Origin: Xanthomonas sp. DAR 34887
GTDB taxonomy: Bacteria; Pseudomonadota; Gammaproteobacteria; Xanthomonadales; Xanthomonadaceae
Assembly: GCF_041245805.1 (NCBI RefSeq)
Contig: NZ_CP162490.1
Span: forward strand, 222,501-286,500
Length of the DNA: 64,000 bases
Direction of reading: 5' to 3'
In this document: positions 27,266 to 36,124 of the stretch, piece after piece
Position numbering within the stretch: position 1 is the first letter of the stretch
Layout: each line of letters starts with the position of its first letter
Made by a program: the position numbers and the translations under genes
The notes under the pieces: model-generated
Database searches by the model: none
The model's input: only the letters and a program-made list of their open reading frames with translations
What the model was told of the DNA's origin: nothing

Positions 27266-28369
27266 CTACGGCGCTTCCACGAACGGCACGACCTCGCGCT
27301 CTTCGGCTTCGGCGTCGACCAGGCGCTGCAGCAGCAGGGCCAGCGTCACCACGTCCTGGTGGTTGTGCGCGGCGACGCGGCGCAGGTTGCGCGCGCTGCC
27401 GCCGCGCAAATAGCTCAGCCATGCGGCCGGTGCTTCGGAGCCGGGCAGGTCGTCCTCGCGCACGATGCGCAGCAGCTGGCGTTCGATCGTGGACAACTTG
27501 CAGTTCTCCCAGGTGCCGCGGTAACGGCGGCGGGTGGGATGCAGCAGGTCCACGTGGTCCAGCGCCGACAGCGGGTCGGCGCAGCGCGCCAGCCGGTAGC
27601 GGGTCTTCAGCAGCGGCGCGTCGTAGCAGCGGCCGTTGTAGCTGGACAGCACCGTGGTCGGCGCCAGCCACGCGCGGAACGCTTCGAGCATGGCCTTCTC
27701 CGCGCCCATCGTGGCCATCATCAGCTGGCGGATGCGCAGGCCGGGACCTTCGACGGGGTGCAGGTACCAATCGGCCGCGCCGATCATGAAGGCGCGGGTG
27801 CCGGTGCCGCCGGCCAGGCCGGTGGTCTCGGTGTCGAAGAACAGCAGATCCGACGGCTGCACCGCATCCTCGCGGCGGGCGAAGGCCAGCGACAGCGCGG
27901 CGGAGGGGATCGGCTGCGGCAGGAACGCTTCGATCAGGTGCAGGCCGGGCGCGATCTCCGCGCCGGGCAGGTGGCGGTCGGCCGCCTGCGGTTTGCGCGG
28001 CGCCGCGGCCGGCGCCACCGCGCGCTCGCGCATGCCGAGCAGGCGCCGCAGCGAGGCGACGTCGGCGCCGCGCCGGTCGAATGGTTCGATCGCGATCGGC
28101 GCCGCCACGGCAACGGCACTGTCGCCGCGGTGCGCTGGCAAAGGCGTGCGCGGTGCAGGCGGCAGGGGCGCCGCATCGGTGTCGCGCGGCGGCTTGCGCA
28201 GCAACGTGGCCCGGCCTGCAGGTGCCGGCGGGTTTACCGATGCAGCAGGGCTTGCGGCGAGCGCATTGCCTGCCGGCCGCACGCCGGGTGCGGGCGCACG
28301 CGGCGTTTCCGCGCCCGGGTCGCCGGCCTGCTTGCGCAGCGCGCGCAGGCGCTCAAGGCTGATGCTCAT
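27266..28369 (-). CDS. mrfB: RNase H-like exonuclease, MrfB/YprB family
   Basis: The 367-residue protein has a DEDD-type exonuclease core (about 155-330): LLFFDTETTGLAGGTGTRAF gives the first Asp and Glu, SSYNGRCYDAPLLKTR the second Asp region, and NHQDVVTLALLL the last. The first 130 residues are a low-complexity Pro/Ala/Arg-rich region. In Bacillus the YprB (MrfB) exonuclease works with the YprA (MrfA) helicase in repair of mitomycin-C lesions. Here the helicase gene lies directly upstream on the same strand, which supports the assignment. GAGGGG eight bases upstream supports the start. Confidence 0.85.
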   Translation of the reverse strand: MSISLERLRALRKQAGDPGAETPRAPAPGVRPAGNALAASPAASVNPPAPAGRATLLRKPPRDTDAAPLPPAPRTPLPAHRGDSAVAVAAPIAIEPFDRRGADVASLRRLLGMRERAVAPAAAPRKPQAADRHLPGAEIAPGLHLIEAFLPQPIPSAALSLAFARREDAVQPSDLLFFDTETTGLAGGTGTRAFMIGAADWYLHPVEGPGLRIRQLMMATMGAEKAMLEAFRAWLAPTTVLSSYNGRCYDAPLLKTRYRLARCADPLSALDHVDLLHPTRRRYRGTWENCKLSTIERQLLRIVREDDLPGSEAPAAWLSYLRGGSARNLRRVAAHNHQDVVTLALLLQRLVDAEAEEREVVPFVEAP

Positions 28370-28655
28370 GCGCTACCCCTCGGCCGCGCGTCGGGATCGG
28401 CGCGGTTCGCATTGCCGTGCGCCGTGCCTTGCAGCAGCAAGCGCAACGCACACGCTCGCTTGCCGTCGGGATTCGTGAAACCGGCCGCGCGCACCGGCGT
28501 GGCGTTGGTGATCGGCAAGCTGGTCCTGCTGCTGCTGTTCATGCGTGCCGCTCCAGCAGCGCATCGGAATCCGCGTCGAGCACGGTCGATACGTCGTCCA
28601 GCAGCGCGCGCTGCAGAAGCGTGCGCGGCTCGCGCGAGCGATTGGTGGCCGCTGC
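28370..28655. other. spacer between mrfA-like and mrfB-like genes
   Basis: This 286-bp interval lies inside the presumed transcript. Short minus-strand frames exist, for example one starting MNSSSRTSLPITNATP near 28540, but none has a known domain or clear ribosome-binding site. I see no REP or GGGATT element in it. Confidence 0.4.
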
Positions 28656-31169
28656 TCATGCGCTCCAGTCCGGCAACGCATCCAGCTCGCTGTCGATCGT
28701 GGTGGCTTCCTGGTCCAGCGCAGCGTCGCCTTCCAGCAGCAGGCGCAGCACCTGCTGCGCCAGCGCCTTCGGCGTGGTCGCGCTGTCCTCCTGCGCGGCC
28801 AGCACCGGGCCGACGCAGGCCGGGCAACCGGCCACGCATTCGCAGCGCTGCACCAGTTCGCGCGCGCGCTGCACCAGCTCGGCCTGGCGCTGCCACAGCG
28901 GTTCGCTCAGGCCCACGCCGCCGGGGAAGTTGTCGTACAGGTACACGGTCGGCACGAACTGCTGCAGCTCCACGCCGACCGGCTCGCCGTTGTCGCCGCC
29001 GCGCAGCTGGCCGCGGCCCTTGGCGTCGGCCATCGCGAACCAGGCGCCGTCGCCGTCGCCCACCGCCTTCTGCAGGTCGCGCGCGTCGGCCATCACCGCC
29101 ACCGTCGCCACCACGTGCAGCGCATAGGCGGCGCCGAGGAAGCCGTCCAGCGCGTCCTGCTTGGTGGCGAACGCCTTCAACAGCGTCGCCTGCGGCAGTT
29201 GCCACCACACCGCGGTGGTGTGCAGCTCCTGATCGGGCAGGGTGACCGGGCCGTAGCCGATGTTCTCGTGGGTGTAGTAGCGGATCTTCTTGTAGCCGGC
29301 CACGCGCCGGACCACGTGCACCTCGCCGTGGTGGCTGTCGCCGCGCCCGGCCGCGCCGCCGTCGAAACGGTCCAGCACCTTGAGCTTGGTGAAGTCGATG
29401 CTGTCGGTGTAGTAGTCCACGTGGGTGCGGGTGACATAGGCCTTGCGCCCTTCCCAGTCGAGTTTTTCCACCTGGTACGGGGTGCTCTGCACCATGTGGA
29501 TCGCGCCTTCGTACAGGGTGAGCGCGGCGGCGGAATAGTCCACCTCGGCGATGATCTGTTGCTTGCCGTCGGTCTTGTCCACCACCACGAAATTGCCGTC
29601 GGCCACCGAGCGCAGGCTCACCGCGTTGGCCGGGTAGCTGTCGGCGATCCACTCCCAGCGGTCGCCTTCCTGATGCACCACCTCGCTTTCCGCCAGGGCT
29701 TCCAGGAACACCGCCGGATCGACCGGGCCGAACGCCTCGCCGGCGACGAAGGTCAGCTCGAACGCGGCGCAACGGATGTGGTCGAACAGGATCAGCGGCT
29801 GGTCCGGGGCGATGCGTGCGTGTTCGGGCGAGGCATCGGCGAAGAAGTCCGGATGCCGCACCACGTATTGGTCCAGCGGCTGCGAACTGGCCACCAGCAC
29901 GCCCAGCGACGGCTGCTGGCGGCGCCCGGCGCGGCCGAAGCGCTGCCAGGTCGCGGCCACGCTGCCGGGGTAGCCGTTGAGCACCACCACGTCCAGCGAG
30001 CCGATGTCCACGCCCAGTTCCAGCGCGGACGTCGACACGATGCCGTCGATGCTGCCGGCGCGCATCGCGCGTTCGGCCTCGCGACGTTCGGTCGGCAGGT
30101 AGCCGCCGCGGTAGGCGCGGATGCGCGGCGGCTTGCGCGGGTCGTGGTCGAAGATGTCCTTCAGGTACTTGGTCAGCACTTCCACCATCAGCCGGGTCTG
30201 CGCGAACACCAGCGTTTTCAGTCCGCTCTTGATCGCAATGCGCGCGATGCGGTTGCTCTGCGAGCGCGCCGAGGCGCGCAGGCCCAGGTCGGCGTTGACC
30301 ACCGGCGGGTTCCACAGCAGTACGTGCTTGTCGCCGGACGGCGCGCCGGAGTCGGTGATCGCATGCACGCGCTGCTCGATCAGCGCCTCGGCATGCGCGC
30401 GCGGATTGCCGATGGTGGCCGAGCACAGGATGAACTGCGGGGTCACCCCGTAGAACGCGCAGATGCGCTTGAGCCGGCGCAGCACGTTGGTGACGTGGCT
30501 GCCGAAGACGCCGCGGTAGGTGTGGATCTCGTCGATCACCACGTAGCGCAGGTTTTCGAAGAACTGCGCCCACTTGGTGTGGTGCGGCAGGATCGCCTGG
30601 TGCAGCATGTCCGGGTTGCTGACCACGATGTCGCCGTGCAGGCGGATCGCCTGGCGCGCATCGCCCGGGGTGTCGCCGTCGAAGGTGAAGGCCTTCACTC
30701 CCAACTCGCCGGCGCGGTTGAGCTCCAGCAGCTCGGCCACCTGGTCCTGCGCCAGCGCCTTGGTCGGGAACAGGTACAGCGCCTTGGCCTGCGCCGTCAT
30801 CGCCGCGGCCACCACCGGCAGCGTGTAGCACAGCGACTTGCCCGACGCGGTGGGGGTGACGATGGCCACGTGCTCGCCGCGCTGCGCCGCGTCCCAGGCC
30901 TCGGCCTGGTGGCTGTACAACTGCTCGATGCCGCGCGCCTGCAGCGCCGCGACCAGGGCCGCCGGCACGTCGTCCGGGATCGGCGCGTAGCGGCCTTCGC
31001 GGCCGGGGAGCATGAAGCTGCCGGTGATGCGGTCGTGGTAGCGCCGCTCCAGCCGCTCGGTCAGCAGCGCGCCGTCGCGCGAAGGCTCGCCGCCGGTGGT
31101 GGACAGGGCGCGCTCGGCGTCCTCGGTGCGGCGGGCTAGGGCGTGGGCGGGCATCGGTACGGCTCTCAA
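28656..31169 (-). CDS. mrfA: DEAD/DEAH-box helicase with DUF1998 domain, MrfA/YprA family
   Basis: The protein has 837 residues. Helicase motifs run in order: Q-like YSHQAEAWDAA, Walker A TPTASGKS, Walker B DEIH, motif III CSATIGN, and motif VI QRFGRAGRR, with LEVLSTSALELGVDIG-type SALELGVDIGSLD between. The C-terminal DUF1998 region has a four-cysteine site CECVAGCPACVGP that binds zinc in the MrfA structure. This matches MrfA/YprA (and yeast Hrq1-type) 3'-5' helicases. It is followed by the mrfB-like exonuclease. The start may be 31169 or the ATG five codons later. Confidence 0.93.
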   Translation of the reverse strand: MRAVPMPAHALARRTEDAERALSTTGGEPSRDGALLTERLERRYHDRITGSFMLPGREGRYAPIPDDVPAALVAALQARGIEQLYSHQAEAWDAAQRGEHVAIVTPTASGKSLCYTLPVVAAAMTAQAKALYLFPTKALAQDQVAELLELNRAGELGVKAFTFDGDTPGDARQAIRLHGDIVVSNPDMLHQAILPHHTKWAQFFENLRYVVIDEIHTYRGVFGSHVTNVLRRLKRICAFYGVTPQFILCSATIGNPRAHAEALIEQRVHAITDSGAPSGDKHVLLWNPPVVNADLGLRASARSQSNRIARIAIKSGLKTLVFAQTRLMVEVLTKYLKDIFDHDPRKPPRIRAYRGGYLPTERREAERAMRAGSIDGIVSTSALELGVDIGSLDVVVLNGYPGSVAATWQRFGRAGRRQQPSLGVLVASSQPLDQYVVRHPDFFADASPEHARIAPDQPLILFDHIRCAAFELTFVAGEAFGPVDPAVFLEALAESEVVHQEGDRWEWIADSYPANAVSLRSVADGNFVVVDKTDGKQQIIAEVDYSAAALTLYEGAIHMVQSTPYQVEKLDWEGRKAYVTRTHVDYYTDSIDFTKLKVLDRFDGGAAGRGDSHHGEVHVVRRVAGYKKIRYYTHENIGYGPVTLPDQELHTTAVWWQLPQATLLKAFATKQDALDGFLGAAYALHVVATVAVMADARDLQKAVGDGDGAWFAMADAKGRGQLRGGDNGEPVGVELQQFVPTVYLYDNFPGGVGLSEPLWQRQAELVQRARELVQRCECVAGCPACVGPVLAAQEDSATTPKALAQQVLRLLLEGDAALDQEATTIDSELDALPDWSA

Positions 31170-31290
31170 AGCGGGACAGGGAAGCGGAACGGCGTCTCAG
31201 GGTATGAGACAGCGGCCGACCGGGCGAGGGCGGCTGGCTGAGCGGATTCAGCCAGCGCGGTGCAAACATCTCGGCGACCCCTATGACGCA

Positions 31291-31319
31291 TTGCGTTATA
31301 CGGCGGGTGGCGTTATGGT
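31291..31319 (+). promoter_or_regulatory. putative higBA promoter with direct-repeat operator
   Basis: TTGCGT (31291-31296) and TATGGT (31314-31319) are 17 bp apart and could be -35 and -10. The direct repeat GCGTTAT at 31293-31299 and 31310-31316 overlaps both elements, a plausible binding site for the HigA antitoxin. The -10 ends only six bases before the toxin start codon, so the mRNA would be nearly leaderless. Confidence 0.45.
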
Positions 31320-31325
31320 TGCTGC

Positions 31326-31607
31326 GTGATCCGGAACTTCGTCGACAAGGAAGCCGAAAAGATCTGGCAGGGCACGCCTTCCCGGCGATTGCCGGCCGAT
31401 ATCCAGGTCGTGGCTCGGCGCAAGCTGCGCATGCTCAACAGCGCGGCCACGCTGGACGACTTGCGTGTTCCGCCCGCCAATCGACTGGAAGCGTTGAAAG
31501 GAAGCCGCAAAGGCCAATACAGCATCCGGATCAACGATCAATGGCGCGTGTGCTTCCAATGGAAGGATGGCGATGCGCTTGACGTGGAAATCGTCGACTA
31601 CCACTGA
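31326..31607 (+). CDS. higB: HigB-type toxin (RelE superfamily mRNA interferase)
   Basis: The 93-residue protein starts with a GTG codon and reads MIRNFVDKEAEKIWQG, the characteristic HigB opening, and continues with ARRKLRMLNSAATLDDLRVPP, GQYSIRINDQWRVCFQW and VEIVDYH. HigB cleaves mRNA on the ribosome during stress. No ATG in frame gives the family N terminus, so GTG is chosen. The antitoxin gene follows after 14 bp, the toxin-first order typical of higBA. Confidence 0.93.
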   Translation: MIRNFVDKEAEKIWQGTPSRRLPADIQVVARRKLRMLNSAATLDDLRVPPANRLEALKGSRKGQYSIRINDQWRVCFQWKDGDALDVEIVDYH

Positions 31608-31621
31608 CCCACCGAGCCGCC

Positions 31622-31912
31622 ATGAAGACCCTGCCCAACATCCACCCCGGCGAAGTCCTGCTGGAGGAATTCCTGACCCCGCTGGGCATCAGCCAGAACG
31701 CGCTGGCGCGTGCCGCCGGCGTACCGCCGCGCCGCATCAACGAAATCGTGCTCGGCAAGCGCAGCGTCAGCGCCGACAGCGCGATCCGGCTGGCGGCCGC
31801 GCTCGGCACCAGCGAGCGTTTCTGGCTCGGCCTGCAGGCCGACTACGACCTGGAACAGGCGCGACGTGCGCTGGGCGCGCAGGCTCGGAAGATCGAGCGC
31901 ATCGCGGCATAG
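31622..31912 (+). CDS. higA: HigA-type antitoxin (XRE-family regulator)
   Basis: The 96-residue protein is the partner antitoxin. It opens with the family signature NIHPGEVLLEEFLTPLGIS, followed by a helix-turn-helix (QNALARAAGVPPRRINEIV, then a GKRSVSADSAIRLAAALG segment). HigA neutralises HigB and represses the operon. It is downstream of and presumably coupled with higB. Confidence 0.94.
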   Translation: MKTLPNIHPGEVLLEEFLTPLGISQNALARAAGVPPRRINEIVLGKRSVSADSAIRLAAALGTSERFWLGLQADYDLEQARRALGAQARKIERIAA

Positions 31913-32056
31913 ACCGCGCAGCGGCGCGGTCGCTGTCGCGGGCGGGAAGAAGCCGGCGCGCACCTGCGATATCGCTGACCTGATCGGCGCGGCCAGCGGG
32001 TATGCTGTGCTCCCTCCGCGCAGCGGCGCGATCCCCCGACGTGCCGAAGACCCGCC

Positions 32057-32719
32057 TTGTCCGTGCCTGCCCCCGCCCCAGTCGCTCACTACAAAACCGC
32101 CGCCGCCCGCCGCGCCGACCTGATCGTGCATGCCGCCGGACTGCTGCTGTCCGTCGTCGGCGGCGCCTTGCTGGTCCGGCGCGCCCACGCCAGCGAAGCC
32201 CTGGTCGTGGCCACCTGCGTCTACGCGCTGGGCATGCTGGCGATGTTCGCGTGCTCGGCCGCCTACAACTTCGCCTCGCCGCAGCGCCAGCCGATCCTGC
32301 GCAAGCTGGACCACGCCGGCATCTTCGTGATGATCGCCGGTTCCTACACGCCGCTGTTCGTGCTGGCGCTGTCCGGCGCCTGGGTCTGGTCGATGACCCT
32401 GGCGGTGTGGGGCGTGGCGCTGTTCGGCGTGTTCGCCAAGCTGTTCCTGCCCGGCATCAGCAAGGGTTTCTGGGTCGCCATCTACCTGCTGCTGGGCTGG
32501 GCCGGCATCGTCGCGATCAAGCCGCTCATGGCCAACCTGGACAGCGCCGTGCTCTGGTTCATCGCCGCCGGCGGCCTGTTCTACACCGTGGGCGTGGGCT
32601 TCTACGTGCGCAAGTCGATGGTCTACAACCGCGCCATCTGGCACGCCCACGTGTTGGGCGGCGCGCTGTCGCACTGGTGCGCCGTCTGGCTGTGCCTGCA
32701 GCCGTTGCAGGCGGCCTGA
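32057..32719 (+). CDS. hemolysin III / PAQR-family membrane protein
   Basis: A 220-residue integral membrane protein with about seven hydrophobic segments. Family-typical residues include the His in DLIVHAAGLLLS, the KLDHAGIFVMIAGSYTP segment, and the histidine cluster IWHAHVLGGALSHW near the end; these are thought to form a metal site in this superfamily. The role in bacteria is uncertain despite the hemolysin name. The first in-frame start is TTG at 32057, with GTG two codons later; no ATG is available before the first membrane segment, so the exact start is uncertain. Confidence 0.88.
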   Translation: MSVPAPAPVAHYKTAAARRADLIVHAAGLLLSVVGGALLVRRAHASEALVVATCVYALGMLAMFACSAAYNFASPQRQPILRKLDHAGIFVMIAGSYTPLFVLALSGAWVWSMTLAVWGVALFGVFAKLFLPGISKGFWVAIYLLLGWAGIVAIKPLMANLDSAVLWFIAAGGLFYTVGVGFYVRKSMVYNRAIWHAHVLGGALSHWCAVWLCLQPLQAA

Positions 32720-32837
32720 TCCGACGGGCAGAAGGCATGCGCCGTATGCGGCGCGCCGCAGCGGCGATGGTGACGTTCAGCTGCCGACAGTAAGCTCGGC
32801 AGCTGCCATGGCGATGCATGGAAAAGGACCGGTCTCG

Positions 32838-33290
32838 ATGTGCAATGCCGCGCGTTTCGTCGTTGCCGCCGCGCTGCTTGGCGTGGTCGCACAGGCGCAT
32901 GCCCAGCAGGCCGACCCCGCGCCCGCCGCGGCCAGCCCGCCGCCGCAGGACATCCAGACCCTCGACGAAGTGCGCGCGCTGCCGCCGGACGAGGAACAGC
33001 CCCTGGACCTGTACCGCTTCAAGAATCCGGTCAGCGCCCAGCCCAACCGCTTCGACAAGGATTGGCGGCCGCCGCCCTCGGTGGAGCAGGTCAGCCAGGG
33101 CGGCGGCTACCTCGCCCTCGGCATCTACTACGTCGCCGGCAAGGCCGCCAAGGGGCTGCATACGCTCACTGGCGCACCGGACCAGGTCCAGCCGGCGGTC
33201 GCCCGCCCGCCGCCGTTGAGCGATGCGCAGATCCGCCGCGCGGCGGCGTTCTGCGACGCGCAGAACGCGGATTGCACTGGGCAGCAGTGA
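32838..33290 (+). CDS. secreted protein of unknown function
   Basis: A 150-residue protein with a signal peptide (FVVAAALLGVVAQAHAQ). The mature chain is Pro/Gln/Asp-rich at first, then has YRFKNPVSAQPNRFDKDW, GGYLALGIYYVAGKAAKGLHTLTGAPDQ and a final DAQIRRAAAFCDAQNADC with two cysteines. I recognise no domain. The start at 32838 has AAGGA nine bases upstream; the earlier ATG at 32808 does not. It converges with the gene at 33474-33881 across a strong hairpin. Confidence 0.7.
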   Translation: MCNAARFVVAAALLGVVAQAHAQQADPAPAAASPPPQDIQTLDEVRALPPDEEQPLDLYRFKNPVSAQPNRFDKDWRPPPSVEQVSQGGGYLALGIYYVAGKAAKGLHTLTGAPDQVQPAVARPPPLSDAQIRRAAAFCDAQNADCTGQQ

Positions 33291-33427
33291 GCGTGCCGGG
33301 CTGATGTTGCCATCGGTCCGAGCCGCTCGCCGGGTGACGGCGCTCGCACCGCAGCGGATTGCGCTGCTGCGCTCCGGTATTCGTCCAGGTCGCGCGCGTT
33401 GCGCTTACCCGACATCGAGAAACCTGC

Positions 33428-33458
33428 CCGTTCTCTGCGCGCCTTGCGCAGAGAACGG
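33428..33458. terminator. hairpin between convergent genes
   Basis: CCGTTCTCTGCGC (33428-33440) and GCGCAGAGAACGG (33446-33458) form a perfect 13-bp stem with loop GCCTT. It sits between two convergent genes, so it probably ends transcription from both sides. The T-run is short on the minus-strand side and absent on the other, so termination may be incomplete. Confidence 0.6.
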
Positions 33459-33473
33459 AAAGACGTTCGCCGC

Positions 33474-33881
33474 TTACAGCGAGCAGCGCAAACGGCGGCC
33501 GCGATGGACGAAGGTGTCGCTGCGCGCGTCGTAGCTGCGGTAGCGCTGCTGGCAGGCGCGGACGTGGCGGTACCAATCGTCATGCCGCGCGCGGTGCGCG
33601 GGCGGGCCACCCGGACGCGGACCCCACTTGGGGTCCCAGTGGCCATAGCGCTCGTCGCCCGGGCGGTGGTCGCCGCGATGGTCGCCCGGTCGATCGCCAT
33701 GGCGGTCGTCGTGCCGGGCTTCGTCGCGGCGCTCGGCGCCGAGCTGGCCCGGCCGCGGCGGAGCGTCGTGGCGCCGGTCATCGTCGTGCCGGTCCTGCGG
33801 CGGGACCTGGTCCGCGCCTGCAACGGCGGGAAGGCCGGCGGCCAGGGCGCAAGCGATCACGACTCCAAGCATCTTGTTCAT
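33474..33881 (-). CDS. BA14K-like secreted His/Asp/Arg-rich protein
   Basis: The 135-residue protein has a signal peptide (LGVVIACALAAGLPAVAGA). The middle is a low-complexity Asp/His/Arg/Gly/Pro region with repeated GDH-R elements. The C-terminal segment WYRHVRACQQRYRSYDARSD resembles the BA14K family, in which a pair of cysteines and an YRSYDPATDTF-type motif recur. The start at 33881 is favoured because GGAG sits seven bases upstream; an alternative ATG lies four codons earlier. The His/Asp repeats could bind metal, but that is inference. Confidence 0.65.
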   Translation of the reverse strand: MNKMLGVVIACALAAGLPAVAGADQVPPQDRHDDDRRHDAPPRPGQLGAERRDEARHDDRHGDRPGDHRGDHRPGDERYGHWDPKWGPRPGGPPAHRARHDDWYRHVRACQQRYRSYDARSDTFVHRGRRLRCSL

Positions 33882-34753
33882 TCGATTCTCCATGGGCAGG
33901 TAAGCACGGCGTGCGATCCGGCGCTGACGCTACCCGCACCGCTACGGTGATGCCGTGATGCCGGCCATCCATACGGGCGGCTGGCCACTTGGTGAACCTG
34001 GGCGACCAGCGAATGGTGCGGCCGGCGGGTGGCCCGCGCCGTCGATGCTGCGCTAGCGCAGTACGCGCATGCAGATACCTGGCCGCGTGACCGAGGCCGG
34101 CGTATTCAACCGTGCTGACCGCAGCGACCCGAGCGACTGCACGACAACTTCGCTGCGATCGCATGCAGGCGCCGGCGCATCCAGCTGGCTGCCGGGCGCA
34201 TGCGCGCCGACGGAAGATCGGGAAGGTCGAACAGCGCTTGCTCACCCGGGCGCAATGCAGGCGAGGAAACGGACCGAGTTGGATGGTGCGGCTTCATGGG
34301 AGGCCTGGCGGGGTCGCAAAAAACACGGGAACGAACGGCATCAGGATGCAGCAGCATTGCTACGCGACGGCGAAAGGGCAGTGCTGTTGTCCCTGTCCGC
34401 TCGGAACGCCACTTCGGACAGCTTTATAAAACCAAACTGTACGGTTCTATTATTATGCGACCCTCTCTTGGTGTCAACACGAAACCAGGAAGCAGTTCAG
34501 CTTGCGGTGACGATGCGTTGCCACCGCCTGACCCGTGTCATCCCGCTACGCCGCGCTCGATGCGCCGCCGGCGTGGCGCGCTCGCCGGCGCTGCGCCCGC
34601 CGCTCCAGCCGATAGCTGCAGCGCATTCGCCGTCAGGCCGATTGACTCCCGGTCCTGCACGCCTTCCGGCAACGCGGCGCTGCGCGATCGCGAAGGCAGG
34701 CATTCCAGGCAGATCGGTTCGCGACCAGGCAACGGATATCCGCGTTGCCGCCC
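33882..34753. other. long gene-poor interval with an AT-rich promoter-like island
   Basis: About 870 bp without a supportable gene. Most is GC-rich and featureless. A short AT-rich island (about 34420-34460) contains TTTATAAA, a near-palindrome AACTGTACGGTT (34435-34446) and TATTATTATG. It looks like a regulated promoter, but no recognisable gene follows on either strand. Confidence 0.5.
34435..34446. promoter_or_regulatory. orphan TetR-operator-like dyad
   Basis: AACTGTACGGTT is symmetrical at ten of twelve positions and lies in an AT-rich pocket between TTTATAAA and TATTATTATG. Dyads of this kind are common near TetR-family regulators. No regulator or transporter gene is next to it, so it may be a relic of a lost locus or belong to an unannotated transcript. 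Confidence 0.35.
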
Positions 34754-35665
34754 TCAGCCGCAGGCCCAGTCGAACCGCATGTCCCTGAAGTCCAGCTGCG
34801 CATTGCCGCCGCCGAAGTTGTAGCCGCCGAAGTCCTCTTCGAACCCGATGTAGTACGGGCTGAAGTCCGGCACGTTCTGCACCGGGCGCATGGTCCCGCC
34901 GAGGTGGTTGACGGCGTGGCCGATGGCCCAGTCGTGCTCGCGGTAGTTTTCCGTCGCGATCTCGCCGTTCAGCCAGTAGTGGAAGGGTTGGTAGTCGCCG
35001 TCGCCGGGCGTATCGCCGAAATACTCCCGCGGCGGCCTGCCCGCGTTGGGGTCATTGGCGCGCGCGTTGAGCTTGAACGGGCGATGCACGGCGTGCGGGT
35101 CTGCTGCTTTCGGCAACGGGATCTCCCGCCGCTCCCACGCCGCGAATCCGGCTGCCGCCCCGGCGCCGAACCACTGCGGCACGGCCAACACGCGCTGCAG
35201 CGGACTATCCACCATCGGTGGCGGCGGGCATGGCGGGCCATCGGCTTCATCCTGGCTCAGCAGGATCACCGCATAGGCGCAGCCCAGGATGTCGCGCATC
35301 CGCGACAGCCGCGGATGCGCCTGCCGCGCGCGTTCCCAGAAGGGCAGCAGCGCTGCGTCGACCGGCGGCACTGCACCGGGTGCATCGATCACGTCCTCCA
35401 TGCCATCCGGTCCGCCGATCGGGCCGCCATCGTTGTGATCCAGCGCGGTGGCGAAGAACGAAAGCGCCACCGCGTCGGGACCATGCACGCGATAGTCCGC
35501 CGGCAGTCGCAGGGTGAAGCCGTGCAGCATCGGATAGCCGCTGTGCGGATCCAGCGGCCATTGCGCCGGGCGAATCCCGGGCGGCAGGCCGAAGCACCAG
35601 CCATCGCTGTCCTGCGCCGGTGGGCCGTCGTGCCAGTCGTTCAGGGCGATGTCGTAGGCGTGCAT
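34754..35665 (-). CDS. hypothetical protein, cytoplasmic, 303 residues
   Basis: I do not recognise this protein. It lacks a signal peptide or membrane segments and is rich in Asp, Pro and aromatic residues. Noticeable parts are WHDGPPAQDSDGWCFGLPPG near the start, DHNDGGPIGGPDGMEDVID, and a Gly/Asp/Phe-rich end (GFEEDFGGYNFGGGNAQLDF). The ATG at 35665 has GGAG five bases upstream; a longer in-frame reading to 36016 is possible but lacks support. Codon usage looks like its neighbours, so I take it as real. Confidence 0.7.
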   Translation of the reverse strand: MHAYDIALNDWHDGPPAQDSDGWCFGLPPGIRPAQWPLDPHSGYPMLHGFTLRLPADYRVHGPDAVALSFFATALDHNDGGPIGGPDGMEDVIDAPGAVPPVDAALLPFWERARQAHPRLSRMRDILGCAYAVILLSQDEADGPPCPPPPMVDSPLQRVLAVPQWFGAGAAAGFAAWERREIPLPKAADPHAVHRPFKLNARANDPNAGRPPREYFGDTPGDGDYQPFHYWLNGEIATENYREHDWAIGHAVNHLGGTMRPVQNVPDFSPYYIGFEEDFGGYNFGGGNAQLDFRDMRFDWACG

Positions 35666-36124
35666 GGGTGCTCCAGAGGGGATTGCGGAATTGGCGCTGC
35701 ACGTCGTGTGCACTGACGATCGCGGGATGCACTGCGCAACGGCTTGATCAGAGCGTCCGTGCCGCAGCGTCCACGCATCGGCGTAGCGCGGATGTCCTCT
35801 GCCTCGGGGCTTGTGCGCGTGTCCTTCTCCAACGCACCGGCGCGCTGACCCGCGCCAGCGATCTCTGCGCTGTGCGAGGCCGCCGCTGTCCGTGGCCACC
35901 GAGCGATAGCGCAGAGCGTCGTATGCCCTGGTCATACGCTGTTCGTGCAGCTCGCGGTCGCGTTCGACGCAGCGCTGTTGATCGTAGACGGCGGGGCCGC
36001 CCCTTGCGGCATTCAAGATAGGCCTCGGACGCCTCGACGTTCGCCGATTCTCGCGGATGCAGTTGCCGAAGCTATTGAAGCCGCTATTGCAGTTGCGACG
36101 GCTTTTGTCCTGCTGCGCGCTCGC

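Noticed and set aside
28373..28681. Small minus-strand frame between the helicase and exonuclease genes
   Set aside because: It overlaps the helicase's last codons, is Arg/Ala-rich without a domain and lacks a ribosome-binding site; I treat the interval as a spacer.
33882..34753. Remnant of a TetR-family gene next to the orphan dyad
   Set aside because: I translated both sides of the dyad in the obvious frames and found no TetR helix-turn-helix pattern; only the dyad itself is supportable.
34754..36016. Longer version of the hypothetical protein starting at 36016
   Set aside because: The added 117 residues are Arg-rich without domain support, and the internal ATG at 35665 has a better ribosome-binding site.
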